Below are positions 33,870 to 42,688 of a stretch of 64,000 bases of DNA, in pieces. The notes beneath the pieces were generated by a model that saw only the letters and a program-made list of their open reading frames with translations, ran no database searches and was not told the origin of the DNA. This DNA is from Natronolimnohabitans sp. A-GB9 (GTDB lineage: Archaea; Halobacteriota; Halobacteria; Halobacteriales; Natrialbaceae). Location: positions 1-64,000 of the forward strand of contig NZ_JAVDDV010000004.1 in assembly GCF_030848565.1 (NCBI RefSeq), written 5' to 3'. The position numbers were made by a program, and so were the translations under genes. Every line of letters starts with the position of its first letter. The first letter of the stretch is position 1.

Positions 33870-35111
33870 GTGGCGGCTGTGCACTCGAGCGACCGGGATC
33901 GAATCGTGCTCGCCGGCGTCGTCTTCGCCGTCCTCTTCTCGCAGCTGTTGCTCTATCCGGGGATCGGAGCCCTCGTCACCGCTCTGGGGGCGGACGTCTC
34001 GCCGTCGGGCCTGGCCGCGAGCGAACTCGACGCCAGCATGTGGTTTCTCGTCGCCGAGTTCGTCGGCTACGTTGCCTTCGTCGGCGTCTGGGGGACGGTA
34101 AGCGACGTGACCGGCCGCCGGACGCCGTTTATCGTCGCCGGCGCGCTCGCCGGCGCGGTCGGCTACGCCACCCTCGCGGCCGTCCCAGCGATCGGCTCGA
34201 TTCCGTTCGAGGGCGTACTCGTCCTGCGATTCTTCCAGGGCGCGATGACTATCGGCGCGTTCTCGCTGACGATCACCATGCTGATGGACCTCGAGGGCGG
34301 CCACGGCCGGAACATGGGCGCAGCCGGCATCGCCATCGGGCTTGGGGCGGCACTCGGCGCGCCGGTCGGCGGGCAACTCTCGGAGGTCGACCCGATCGCG
34401 CCGCTTGTCGCCGCCGCCGCGTTGCTCGTCGTCGTCGGGACGCTCGTCTCGACGCTCCAGGACCGCGCGCCAACACACCGACGCACCGCGCGGGCCCTGC
34501 TCGAGGGCGTCCGTCGGCGGCCGACACTCTCGATCCCCTACGCCTTCGGCTTCGTCGACCGCATGACGGCCGGCTTCTTCGCGCTGGTCGGGACGCGGTA
34601 CTTCCAGGACGCCTTCGAGATCGGTCCCGCGACGACCGGAATCCTGCTCGCGTGCTTTTTCGCCCCCTTCGCCCTCCTGCAGTATCCGATGGGGGCACTG
34701 TCGGATCGGATCGGACGGACGATCCCGATCGTCGTCGGCTCGCTGTGTTACGGCGGTGGCATCCTCGCGGTCGGCGCCGCACCCACGGTCACGACGGCCG
34801 CGATCGCGATGATCGGCGTCGGCGTCCTCGGCGCGCTCGTCTCGCCGGCGACGATGGCGCTTGTCACCGACATCGCCGCCGAAAACGAACGCGGGCTCGC
34901 TATGGCCGGCTTCAACGTCGCCGGCAGCCTCGGCTTCCTCGGCGGCTTTCTCGTCGGCGGCCTCGTCGCCGGAAGCTACGGCTACGACCCCGCGTTCCTC
35001 GCCGTCGGCGGCCTCGAGATCGTGATCGCGCTGATCGCCGTGCCGATATTCCTGCGGCTCTCGGTCGGTCCACACGGACGCTTCGCGACCGAGGACCATG
35101 ACCGAACATGA
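33870..35111 (+). CDS. MFS transporter
   Basis: The 413-residue protein has twelve hydrophobic helices. WGTVSDVTGRRTPFIVAGAL is the MFS loop 2-3 motif (G-x-x-x-D-x-x-G-R-R), and YPMGALSDRIGRTIPIVVG is the equivalent between helices 8 and 9. The pattern is of the multidrug/sugar-type DHA1 group. The substrate is unknown. A GTG start at 33870 is used because it leads directly to the first helix. The gene is divergent from metY with a 210-base gap. An alternative GTG four codons later cannot be excluded. Confidence 0.9.
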   Translation: MAAVHSSDRDRIVLAGVVFAVLFSQLLLYPGIGALVTALGADVSPSGLAASELDASMWFLVAEFVGYVAFVGVWGTVSDVTGRRTPFIVAGALAGAVGYATLAAVPAIGSIPFEGVLVLRFFQGAMTIGAFSLTITMLMDLEGGHGRNMGAAGIAIGLGAALGAPVGGQLSEVDPIAPLVAAAALLVVVGTLVSTLQDRAPTHRRTARALLEGVRRRPTLSIPYAFGFVDRMTAGFFALVGTRYFQDAFEIGPATTGILLACFFAPFALLQYPMGALSDRIGRTIPIVVGSLCYGGGILAVGAAPTVTTAAIAMIGVGVLGALVSPATMALVTDIAAENERGLAMAGFNVAGSLGFLGGFLVGGLVAGSYGYDPAFLAVGGLEIVIALIAVPIFLRLSVGPHGRFATEDHDRT

Positions 35112-35205
35112 TCGTTAATGTTTTGTTCTCCTTTTTATGCTAAGAAATAATTAGTGGAAAGGAATGGTGTGTAATCGCATAACAGTGTCACGATAGAGGG
35201 TATCA

Positions 35206-35215
35206 ATTTTTATGT
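35206..35215 (+). promoter_or_regulatory. TATA-like element of blue-copper gene 1
   Basis: ATTTTTATGT is centred 28 bases before the ATG at 35238, matching a leaderless haloarchaeal promoter. The same string precedes the second blue-copper gene. Confidence 0.5.
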
Positions 35216-35237
35216 ACTCAATCCCAATGCTCTATCG

Positions 35238-35747
35238 ATGGCACGAGATAACCCCATTTCGCGGCGGACAGCGCTGAAGGTCACGGGTGCGGCGGCGGCG
35301 ACGGCACTCGTCGCTGGCTGTAACGACGACGACAACGGCGACGACGACGACGACGGCGTCGAGGAGTACGAAGCCGAGCCTGGCGAGGAGATCGTCTTCT
35401 ACGGCGACCAGGCTTACTGGGAAGGCAAAGAGCCAAGCGAGATCGAGGGCGCCGAAAACCCGACGCTCATCCTCGAGGAAGGCGAAGAGTACACGATCGG
35501 CTGGGACGAAGGCGACGGCGTCGACCACAACATCGAGATCCGCAACGAGGACGACGAAGTCGTCGATGATCTCCAGACCGACATCGTCACCGAGCCCGAC
35601 GAGGACCAGTTCCTCACCTTCGATGCCTCCGAGGAGATGGCCTACTACATCTGTGAGCCCCACGCGACCAACATGCGTGGCGAGATCGACGTCGTCGAGG
35701 GCGACAACGGCGACGAAGAGAACGGCGAAGAAGAGAACGACGAGTAA
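35238..35747 (+). CDS. Halocyanin-like blue copper lipoprotein, copy 1
   Basis: The 169-residue protein starts ISRRTALKVTGAAAATALVAGC, a Tat signal with lipobox. A short Asp-rich linker follows, then a cupredoxin domain of about 100 residues. The type 1 copper ligands are visible: histidine in GVDHNIEI, then cysteine, histidine and methionine in YYICEPHATNM. An acidic Glu/Asn tail ends the protein. It is predicted to be anchored outside the membrane and to carry electrons. A paralogue lies 275 bases downstream on the same strand, with GEEIVFYGDQAYWEGKEP shared almost exactly, so the pair arose by tandem duplication. Confidence 0.9.
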   Translation: MARDNPISRRTALKVTGAAAATALVAGCNDDDNGDDDDDGVEEYEAEPGEEIVFYGDQAYWEGKEPSEIEGAENPTLILEEGEEYTIGWDEGDGVDHNIEIRNEDDEVVDDLQTDIVTEPDEDQFLTFDASEEMAYYICEPHATNMRGEIDVVEGDNGDEENGEEENDE

Positions 35748-35990
35748 CGACGTCGTCCGAGCGTAGCGATCTTTCGCCGCGACTCGATCGACGCTGATCT
35801 TTTGGCGACCGGTTACCGCCCATCCCGGGGTTTCGTTCTCCCCATATGTCAATTTTACATCATTTATAGGTGGATCCACGAGGGTGTCGGCAAGCGACGT
35901 ATTCACCGTCCGGCCGAAGCCGGACTATGAGTTTTGACGATCGACGCTCGCCGTTGTCGGTATCCGTATCAGATACCACTAGACTCAACT

Positions 35991-36000
35991 ATTTTTATGT
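35991..36000 (+). promoter_or_regulatory. TATA-like element of blue-copper gene 2
   Basis: ATTTTTATGT is centred about 27 bases before the ATG at 36023. It is the same string at the same spacing as for the upstream paralogue, so the promoter was duplicated with the gene. Confidence 0.5.
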
Positions 36001-36022
36001 GTCACGCACGACAGATTCTGGT

Positions 36023-36580
36023 ATGAACGACGACCGACTCACGCGACGAACGATCCTGCGAGTCGGCACCACCGTGGCCTCGGCTGGTGTGCTCGCAGGC
36101 TGTCTCGAGGAGGCCGGCACCGATAGCGAACTGGACGACTCGTCCGACGACGAGTCGAACGGAACCGACGCGGACGAGGCCACCGAAGGTGATGCCGACG
36201 CCGATGCGGACGACGTCGCCGACGAGAGCGACAACGGCCGCAACGAGTACGAAGCCGCGCCCGGCGAGGAGATCGTCTTCTACGGTGACCAGGCCTACTG
36301 GGAAGGCAAAGAGCCACGCGACATCGAAGGGAAAGCGAACCCGACGCTGGTCCTCGAGGAAGGCAAAGCGTACACGATCGGCTGGGACGAAGGCGACGGC
36401 GTCGCTCACAACATCGAACTCAGAGACGAAGACGACGCGGTCGTCGACGACTACGCGACCGATATCACCGACGACCCCGGGGACGACCAGTTCATCGAGT
36501 TCGAGGCCACCGAAGAGCTCGCCACCTACGTCTGTGCACCCCACGCTGCCATCATGCGAGGGGAGATTCGAATCGAGTAA
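36023..36580 (+). CDS. Halocyanin-like blue copper lipoprotein, copy 2
   Basis: The 185-residue protein has a Tat signal with lipobox (TRRTILRVGTTVASAGVLAGC), a longer Asp/Glu/Ala linker than copy 1 (about residues 28-73), and the cupredoxin domain. Copper ligands are histidine in GVAHNIEL, and cysteine, histidine and methionine in TYVCAPHAAIM. It lacks the acidic tail of copy 1. The shared block GEEIVFYGDQAYWEGKEP identifies it as a tandem paralogue. The upstream frame is open, but the ATG at 36023 gives the signal peptide. It is predicted to be an external electron carrier, with partners not visible in the window. Confidence 0.9.
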   Translation: MNDDRLTRRTILRVGTTVASAGVLAGCLEEAGTDSELDDSSDDESNGTDADEATEGDADADADDVADESDNGRNEYEAAPGEEIVFYGDQAYWEGKEPRDIEGKANPTLVLEEGKAYTIGWDEGDGVAHNIELRDEDDAVVDDYATDITDDPGDDQFIEFEATEELATYVCAPHAAIMRGEIRIE

Positions 36581-36676
36581 TCGAGACCTGTCGATCCTCG
36601 AGGGACGATCGAGCAGTGGGGCATCAAAAGTACCATACCCTCTCGTTTCCCAGTAGGACGTACTCAGGTGGTTTGC

Positions 36677-37789
36677 GTGACCGAAAAACGCGAATACAAA
36701 GACGACTATCCCGACAAGACGCTGTACATTCCGGGCCCGACCGAAGTACGCGAGGACGTCATCGAGGCGATGTGCGAGCCGATGTTCGGCCACCGCATGG
36801 ACCGGATGACCGACCTCTATACGACCATCGTCGAGGACACGAAGGAGTTCCTCGGCACCGACAACGACGTCGTTGTCCTCACTGGCTCCGGCACGGAGTT
36901 CATGGAGAGTTCGATCCTCAATCTCGTCGACGAGAACGTCCTCGTGACGACCTGTGGGAGTTTCAGCGAACGACAGGCAAACGTCGCCGAGCGACTCGGC
37001 AAAACCGTCGACACCCTCGAGTACGAGTGGGGGAAGGCGGTCAAACCCGAGGACGTCCGTGACCGACTCGAGAAAAGCGAGACTGACTACGACGTCGTCA
37101 CGTGCGTGATGAACGAGTCCTCGACCGGCGTCCGCAATCCGATCGAGGAGATCGGCGACGTCGTCGCCGAGTACCCGGACACCTACTTCGTCGTCGACGC
37201 CGTCTCCTCGCTCGGCGGGGATTACGTCGACATCGACGAGCACAACATCGACGTCATCTTCACGTCGGTGCAGAAAGCCTTCGCGATGCCGCCGGGACTG
37301 GGCGTCTGTGTCGTCAGCGAGGACGCCTACGAACGCGAACTCGAGTCGGATTCCGCCTCGTGGTACGGCGGTTTCCAGCGGACGCTCGACTACTACGACC
37401 GAAAGGGCCAGACCCACTCCACGCCGGCGATCCCCATCATGCTCGCCTACCGCAAGCAGATGAAACACATGCTCTCTGAGGGTCACGAGGCTCGCGACCA
37501 GCGCCACCGGGAGATGGCCGAATATACGCGCGAGTGGGCCCGCGAGCACTTCGAGATGTTCCCCGAGGAGGGCTACGAGTCCCAGACGGTCGCCTGTATC
37601 GAGAACACGCAAGGGATCGACGTCGCCGAAACCATCACCGCCGTCGACGAGCAGTACGACATGGTCTTCTCGAACGGCTACGGCTCACAGCTCGGCGAGA
37701 AGACGTTCCGCATCGGTCACATGGGCGAACACGACCTCGAGTCGATCAAAGCGTTGACCGACGCGATCGAGGACGTCGCAGACCTGTAA
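36677..37789 (+). CDS. Class V aminotransferase (alanine/serine-glyoxylate type)
   Basis: This 370-residue PLP enzyme of fold type I has LYIPGPTEVREDVIEAM at the N-terminus. FGHRMDRMTDLY and VVLTGSGTEFMESS bind cofactor, FVVDAVSSLGGDYVDID carries the PLP-binding aspartate, and TSVQKAFAMPPG carries the lysine. The group includes alanine-glyoxylate, serine-pyruvate and archaeal phosphoserine aminotransferases, so a serine-pathway role with serA and serB is possible but not shown. GTG 36677 is preferred over GTG 36668, because AGGTGG lies 6-11 bases before it. It stands alone on its strand. Confidence 0.85.
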   Translation: MTEKREYKDDYPDKTLYIPGPTEVREDVIEAMCEPMFGHRMDRMTDLYTTIVEDTKEFLGTDNDVVVLTGSGTEFMESSILNLVDENVLVTTCGSFSERQANVAERLGKTVDTLEYEWGKAVKPEDVRDRLEKSETDYDVVTCVMNESSTGVRNPIEEIGDVVAEYPDTYFVVDAVSSLGGDYVDIDEHNIDVIFTSVQKAFAMPPGLGVCVVSEDAYERELESDSASWYGGFQRTLDYYDRKGQTHSTPAIPIMLAYRKQMKHMLSEGHEARDQRHREMAEYTREWAREHFEMFPEEGYESQTVACIENTQGIDVAETITAVDEQYDMVFSNGYGSQLGEKTFRIGHMGEHDLESIKALTDAIEDVADL

Positions 37790-37825
37790 GGGACAGTCAC
37801 GGCCCCACACCGGACTCGCCGCCGG

Positions 37826-39175
37826 TTAACTGAACAGTCCGCGGATCCAGTCGACGATACCCGCGATCAGATCCGTGACCCACTCGACGACCGAGCCGAT
37901 CGCACCGCCGTCCGTGAGTCCGCCGGTCAGACCGGTGTCGTCGTCGCCGCCGTCGGTCGAGCGGTCGTCGCCGACCGCCGCGCGGGCGTCGACGATCCCG
38001 TGGCCCTCCGCACAGGACTCGAGGACTGGCTCTGCCGTGTCGGCGAGGATCCCCCGGACCGCCTCGTTCGGCCCCGGTCCGTCCTCCGCTCTGGTCTCCC
38101 AGACCAGCGCCGCGACGCCGGTGACGAACGGACAGGCGATACTCGTCCCGCTCGCCTCGGCGTACTCGTTGTTGGCGTAGGTCGAATTGACATCCGTTCC
38201 CGGTGCCAGCAGATCGATCGCGGAGCCGACGCTGCTGTAGGACGCCAGCGTGTCGTCCTCGTTCATCGCGGCGACCGCGACGACGTCTTCGTGGGTCGCC
38301 GGGTAGGTCATCGTCTCCTCGTCGCAGGTGTCGGCACCGTTGTTCCCCTGGTTCCCGGCCGCCGAGAGAAGGAGATGTCCCGCCGCGTGGGCAGTCTCGA
38401 TCGCCTCGTCGACCGCGGGATGGGAGTCCGTGCCGCCGAGGCTCATCGAGATGAGTTCGACGTCGTGCTCTATACACCAGTCGATCCCGGCGATCAGTTC
38501 GCTATACCAGCCGTTGCCCTCATCGTCGAGTACCTTGACCGCGTACAGGTTCGCGTCCGGGGCCGCACCGACGACGCCGAGGTCGTTGTCCGCGCCAGCG
38601 GCGACGCCCGCGACGTGCGTCCCGTGGCCGTGACGGTCCTCGTAGTCGCCGGGCGGCCCGGACGAGGTGACGTTCCGCCCGCCGGCGACCTCGAGACTAC
38701 AGTGGTCGGTCTGAATGCCTGTATCGAGAATGCCGATATCGACGTCGGCACCGGTGGGGTCGACATCGCCGACGCCGATCCGATCGTGGCCCCACGACGA
38801 CTCCTGGTCCGGATGGGTCGAACAGTCTTCGCCCGGGGGACGCAGCAAGTCGAGCAAGGAGGGCGACCAGTCGTCGGGAATCCCTGTGTTTTCGTCGTCC
38901 TCGACGGACGCGATAGGGGACAGAGCGCGCAGTTCGTCCAGTCGGTCAGTCGGCACCTCCGCGACCACGAAGTCGAAGCTCTCGTACTCGAGGACCGTCG
39001 TCCCGCCGACGGCCTCGACCGCGTCGAGGAGGTTACCGACCAACCCGTTCCGCGGGTGGACGAACACCCTGCGGGTCTCCGTCGTCGAGGCGGCCGCCGA
39101 CGTCGAGACGCCGACCAGTCCCGCGGCAGTGCCGGCACCGACACCCCGCAAGAGTTGACGCCGACTGAGAGTCAT
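37826..39175 (-). CDS. Halolysin-type subtilase (S8 serine protease)
   Basis: The 449-residue protease has a Tat signal (SRRQLLRGVGAGTAAGLVG), a propeptide (about residues 35-110) and a subtilisin domain. The catalytic triad is visible as aspartate in GILDTGIQTDH, histidine in RHGHGTHVAGV and serine in EASGTSIACPF. A Gly/Asp-rich linker and a short amphipathic end (VTDLIAGIVDWIRGLFS) replace the larger C-terminal extension of some halolysins. It is expected to be exported folded and then autoprocessed. The ATG at 39175 fits the Tat start; an in-frame extension to 39496 is not supported. It is convergent with the aminotransferase gene. Confidence 0.93.
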   Translation of the reverse strand: MTLSRRQLLRGVGAGTAAGLVGVSTSAAASTTETRRVFVHPRNGLVGNLLDAVEAVGGTTVLEYESFDFVVAEVPTDRLDELRALSPIASVEDDENTGIPDDWSPSLLDLLRPPGEDCSTHPDQESSWGHDRIGVGDVDPTGADVDIGILDTGIQTDHCSLEVAGGRNVTSSGPPGDYEDRHGHGTHVAGVAAGADNDLGVVGAAPDANLYAVKVLDDEGNGWYSELIAGIDWCIEHDVELISMSLGGTDSHPAVDEAIETAHAAGHLLLSAAGNQGNNGADTCDEETMTYPATHEDVVAVAAMNEDDTLASYSSVGSAIDLLAPGTDVNSTYANNEYAEASGTSIACPFVTGVAALVWETRAEDGPGPNEAVRGILADTAEPVLESCAEGHGIVDARAAVGDDRSTDGGDDDTGLTGGLTDGGAIGSVVEWVTDLIAGIVDWIRGLFS

Positions 39176-39320
39176 GTTTTCTGGAACGTATACCGGCGAG
39201 ATAAGCGTTCCGTACGTCAGTGGCCCCGCTGTCGAGAGTCGTCGATCGGCGTACTCATGGTCCCGGATCTCGGCATCGTCCGAAATCCCGTCACCCCAGC
39301 TACCGGTCGTCACGACAGTC

Positions 39321-39376
39321 ATACTGGCGGACAGCAGTCGCGCGACCGATCGCCGAATCGTGCTGTCCGACAGTAT
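39321..39376. repeat. ATACTG-GCGGACAGCA inverted repeat
   Basis: ATACTGGCGGACAGCA (39321) and TGCTGTCCGACAGTAT (39361) are imperfect inverted arms about 24 bases apart. It is the same family as at 23138-23178 and 20484-20502. Confidence 0.65.
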
Positions 39377-39466
39377 CAGTCCGTCCAGCGGCCGACCGAC
39401 CACCTCGAACGGAAGCGGAGAACTCGAACGAGGTGTGAGATCCACGGCTCGAGCGGTCGGTGTCGG

Positions 39467-39568
39467 AACCGTTTCAGTTGGTACTATAGTAGCCACTGCA
39501 AGTCATTGCACACCTGATCGCCAGACGGATCAGCGATCAGTGTGTAAACCGTTGCAGTTGTTACTATA
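39467..39568. repeat. Direct repeats flanking a hairpin (AACCGTTxCAGTTG family)
   Basis: AACCGTTTCAGTTGGTACTA (39467) and AACCGTTGCAGTTGTTACTA (39547) match at 18 of 20 bases, and TA follows both. Between them CTGATCGC (39514) pairs with GCGATCAG (39533), and the arms CACTGCAA and TTGCAGTTG extend the dyad. It is probably a palindromic intergenic element. Confidence 0.55.
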
Positions 39569-39630
39569 TCGGCGGACAGTGGAGCCTGTTTGCTCGAGGT
39601 TAACGAGCGAACAGCAGCGCACAGCGGCGC

Positions 39631-39938
39631 CTTGACATCCTCCACACGAACTTTAGTCCTGTCTTTTACCCAGACGTCCACGGCGTTCCAAACGAGCGTT
39701 GCAGCCGCTCTCGAACTCGAGTTGTGATCGGACACTCGAGGTGTGGAGCGATTCGAGCGATGATGCCAGTGTTGGGGTGGATGAACACCGGGAGGCGAGA
39801 TCGACGAAATCGCTCCTCGAGGATGACTGTGCCCGTGAAAACCGGGCGTTTCGGTTGCATTCCTCGATCTTGTTCACTCACGACAGCGGCTCCAGTTGTG
39901 GGTAAGAGACAGGGCTACAGCCGTGGGCTTTCTCCTGT
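39631..39938. mobile_element. Possible eroded IS200/IS605-type element ends
   Basis: CTTGACATCCTCC (39631) and CTACAGCCGTGGGCTTTCTC (ends near 39935) resemble the left and right ends of TnpB-type haloarchaeal elements. No TnpB coding sequence is present between them. The likeness is from memory, so confidence is low. Confidence 0.25.
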
Positions 39939-39967
39939 ATCCGTGTAAGCGCAACGCAGAACGTCGA

Positions 39968-40258
39968 CTACTGGATGTGGCCTTCCTCGCGGAGTTGGTC
40001 GGCTTCGCTCTTCTCGTAGCGCCAGGTGATGTCGGCCTTCTCGTCTTGCCAGTCCCAGGGTTCGACGAGCACGACGTCGTCCTCACGGATCCAGATGCGT
40101 TTTTGCATCTTGCCGGGGATGCGCGCGGTGCGTTCTTTCCCGTCGGCACAACGTACTTTCACCCGGTTCGCCCCGAGCATGTCCGTGACGGTCGCGAAGA
40201 CCTCGTCGTCCTCTGGCATTCGGAGGTTCTTCCGACCGCCATCGCCGTCGTCACTCAT
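39968..40258 (-). CDS. eif1A: Translation initiation factor eIF-1A
   Basis: This 96-residue S1/OB-fold protein is present in all archaea and helps place initiator tRNA and mRNA on the small ribosomal subunit. [28 protein letters not shown] is the OB core, present here as residues 19-46, followed by [28 protein letters not shown] about 26-33 bases before the ATG at 40258 fits a leaderless promoter. It is transcribed alone. Confidence 0.97.
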   Translation of the reverse strand: MSDDGDGGRKNLRMPEDDEVFATVTDMLGANRVKVRCADGKERTARIPGKMQKRIWIREDDVVLVEPWDWQDEKADITWRYEKSEADQLREEGHIQ

Positions 40259-40558
40259 GGGTGACGTTTTGAAGCCGAGGCGTTTAACCCTTTTTCAACT
40301 CGTTTCGAGACGGAGTTCCTTCACCCAAGAAGCAAGGTAGGCCGAATGCTCACAGTAGATAAGACAGCTGCAGCATATGAGTTTCGAATGACACGTAACA
40401 ATTCCACCTCTCAAAAGAAATTGAAATTTCGGAAATCGTAATTTCCAAGTTTGGCAGTTTTATCTTGATACAGAGCTTCCAGGTAGTATTTGGAGTGTCA
40501 ACCGGACTCGAGGTTCGAAGCGACGAGATCGTACCACTCTTCGAAACGGGGCAGTCGG
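40259..40558. other. AT-rich spacer between eIF-1A and GLUG gene
   Basis: About 300 bases with no supported gene. The part 40380-40480 is markedly AT-rich (for example AAAGAAATTGAAATTTCGG). It holds the eIF-1A promoter at its left and possibly the end signals of the GLUG gene at its right. Confidence 0.4.
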
Positions 40559-42688
40559 TCACGGGTCTTGCCACTGGAGTTCGGGGTAGTCGTCGGGATC
40601 TTCGACCGTCCGCCAGACGTCGTCGAAATCGAATTCACCCATGTTATCTTTGGCTTCGGAACCTTGCATTTCGTCGGTCTCGAGTCCCTCAATCTCCTCG
40701 TCGTTGGTCGCCTCCCCGACCCCGTCGTCCTGGGTCGTCGATTCAGTGTCCCAGTAGGAGTCCTCGAGGACGCCATCTGACTCGAGAAATCCGCCTTCTT
40801 CGTTTTCGCCGACGAGTCCCCCAACGATGTCGTCGCCCGTTACTTCGCCCGTCGCATACGTTCGATAGATTTCTCCTTCCTCGTCACCACCGATGAGTCC
40901 GAGGAAACTCCCTTCGGACAGATTGATGCCTGCGAGGCCGCCGACCCACTTGTCACCAGTGACGTCCCCTCTGGCGTAGGCATCCTCGACGATCCCGCCG
41001 TTCGAGCCGACGAGTCCGCCGACGTTATCGTCACCGGTGACGTCACCCGTCGCGAACGACTCGAGGATCTCACCGGGGTCGTCGCCGCCGAGTCCGAGTA
41101 GCCCGGTTCCTGCGGCCAGGTTGGTACCGACGAGCCCACCGACGAACTGTTCGCCGATGACCTCGCATTCGGCGTACGACTCCGTGATAACGCTTCCGTC
41201 ACCATTCGAACCGACGAGTCCGCCAACAGCTGACTCCTCCTGATCGAATCCTTCGACCGTCACGCCGGTAGTCACGTGTGAACCGACAACCACGCCGACG
41301 TCGTCGTCGCCCTCGAAGTTCAACCCGACCAGCCCACCAACGACGGTTTCACCGACGATGGTCGCGTCACCAGTCACGTGTGAGTCGGTGACCGTTCCGA
41401 CGTCCTCTTCACCCGTGTTATGGCCGACGAGACCGCCAGCAGCGGAGTACTCATCATCGGGATGTACATCGTTAGCCGTCACATCACTTTCCGCGTGTGA
41501 ATCCGAGACACCACCTTCATTGAAACCGACGAGACCGCCAACAGTGTGGTCTGCAGTTACCTCACCGGTCGCATACGACCCAGAGACGACCCCGCTTTCG
41601 AAGTTATGCCCGACGAGTCCGCCCACGTCGTTTGGCCCCTCTACCATGCCGGCCGCGTGCGAACTGATCACTTCGCCGCTGTTGTAGCCGACCAAGCCGC
41701 CCACGAACTCCACATCCCCGTCGACGTCGACCGCCGCACTCGAGTCTTCTACCGGACGGGAGTCGTGGTTGTACCCAACCAGTCCACCGACGGAGTACTG
41801 CCCCGTTACCGATCCTGTGGCATCCGCTCCGATCACCTCTGCATCTACCATACCTTCGCCTGAGAGACCGGTCTCGCCGACGAGTGCGCCGACGTTTCCG
41901 TTTCCAGTCACATCGACGTGTGTGACCGTGACGTTCTCGAGTACTCCATCGATTGTCCCGAACATGCCGACACCATCGTCATTGCGGTCGATCGTTATCC
42001 CACAGATTTCGTATCCATTCCCGTCGAACGAGCCCGTAAACGGATTATTCCTGTCGCCAATCGGATCGAACCCGGCCCCATTGTTCCACTGATCGGTCTC
42101 GCTGGCGTCGATGTTCCGTCCGAGTTCGTAGTGGGCCCCAAGTTCGCCGGCTATCGCCTGGAGTTCCTGGTCGTCGGTAATCACGTACGGGTCGTCCTCG
42201 GTACCGTCCCCGTCCATGTCGTTGAGAAGGTCGTCGTAATCGTCCGGTTCCTCCTCAGTGGGGGTGCTCCAGTCTTCGAGTTCGGCCTCCCTCATGACGG
42301 TGGCCTCGATGCTCGCCGGCTCGGTGATCGCCTCGATTTCGATCTCTCCGGTTTCCCCCTCGTCGACGCTGACGGTCACTGTCTCCGATTCACCGACCTC
42401 GAGGTCGAAGACGTCGGGATCGAACTCGAACACGTCGGAGGACAACACTACGTCAGCATTCTCGCCCAGTTGGTTCGTGATCGTAAACTCGTTGACGACG
42501 CCGCAGTCGTCGACATCGTCGCCGAGTTCGTCGATACCCTCGAGTGCGAGATAGGCGTCTTCGTCCTCGACGGCGCTGATATCGGTAATCCGGTTGACTT
42601 CAGTCCGTGAGAACCCCAGGGTATCCGTCACGAGCACAGCTCCGGAACCGGCCATCACCACCAGTGCGCCGCGACGGGTTACGTTCAC
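40559..42688 (-). CDS. GLUG-repeat surface adhesin with TasA/DUF1102-like N-terminus
   Basis: The 709-residue protein begins with a twin-arginine-like signal (NVTRRGALVVMAGSGAVLV). FSRTEVNRITDIS then DEDAYLALEG matches the start of the three fibre-like proteins encoded just upstream. The second third and the remainder contain about ten GLUG repeats (core VGGLVGYN, VGGLVGHN, VGGLVGTN), each with a serine-tyrosine or serine-histidine stretch and ATGEVT/ATGDVTG. It ends with DSYWDTESTTQ and a short tail. GLUG repeats form beta-helices in bacterial and archaeal adhesins. Divergent transcription from the fibre cluster and the shared N-terminal domain suggest a fibre tip or cell-contact component. 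That role is inferred. Confidence 0.85.
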   Translation of the reverse strand: MNVTRRGALVVMAGSGAVLVTDTLGFSRTEVNRITDISAVEDEDAYLALEGIDELGDDVDDCGVVNEFTITNQLGENADVVLSSDVFEFDPDVFDLEVGESETVTVSVDEGETGEIEIEAITEPASIEATVMREAELEDWSTPTEEEPDDYDDLLNDMDGDGTEDDPYVITDDQELQAIAGELGAHYELGRNIDASETDQWNNGAGFDPIGDRNNPFTGSFDGNGYEICGITIDRNDDGVGMFGTIDGVLENVTVTHVDVTGNGNVGALVGETGLSGEGMVDAEVIGADATGSVTGQYSVGGLVGYNHDSRPVEDSSAAVDVDGDVEFVGGLVGYNSGEVISSHAAGMVEGPNDVGGLVGHNFESGVVSGSYATGEVTADHTVGGLVGFNEGGVSDSHAESDVTANDVHPDDEYSAAGGLVGHNTGEEDVGTVTDSHVTGDATIVGETVVGGLVGLNFEGDDDVGVVVGSHVTTGVTVEGFDQEESAVGGLVGSNGDGSVITESYAECEVIGEQFVGGLVGTNLAAGTGLLGLGGDDPGEILESFATGDVTGDDNVGGLVGSNGGIVEDAYARGDVTGDKWVGGLAGINLSEGSFLGLIGGDEEGEIYRTYATGEVTGDDIVGGLVGENEEGGFLESDGVLEDSYWDTESTTQDDGVGEATNDEEIEGLETDEMQGSEAKDNMGEFDFDDVWRTVEDPDDYPELQWQDP

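Larger units (their letters stand above)
39176..39967. other. Gene-free repeat-rich region between halolysin and eIF-1A
   Basis: No supported gene lies in these 792 bases. The region holds an ATACTG-type inverted repeat (39321-39376), a pair of 22-bp direct repeats around an 8-bp hairpin (39467-39568), and what may be the eroded ends of an IS200/IS605-type element (39631-39938). Short open frames here do not look like proteins. Confidence 0.5.

Noticed and set aside
33696-35099. Long minus-strand frame opposite the MFS transporter
   Set aside because: It consists of charged low-complexity sequence that mirrors hydrophobic codons of the transporter.
39176-39496. In-frame N-terminal extension of the halolysin gene
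   Set aside because: The Tat signal starts exactly at ATG 39175, and the extension would bury it. The extension also covers an inverted repeat.
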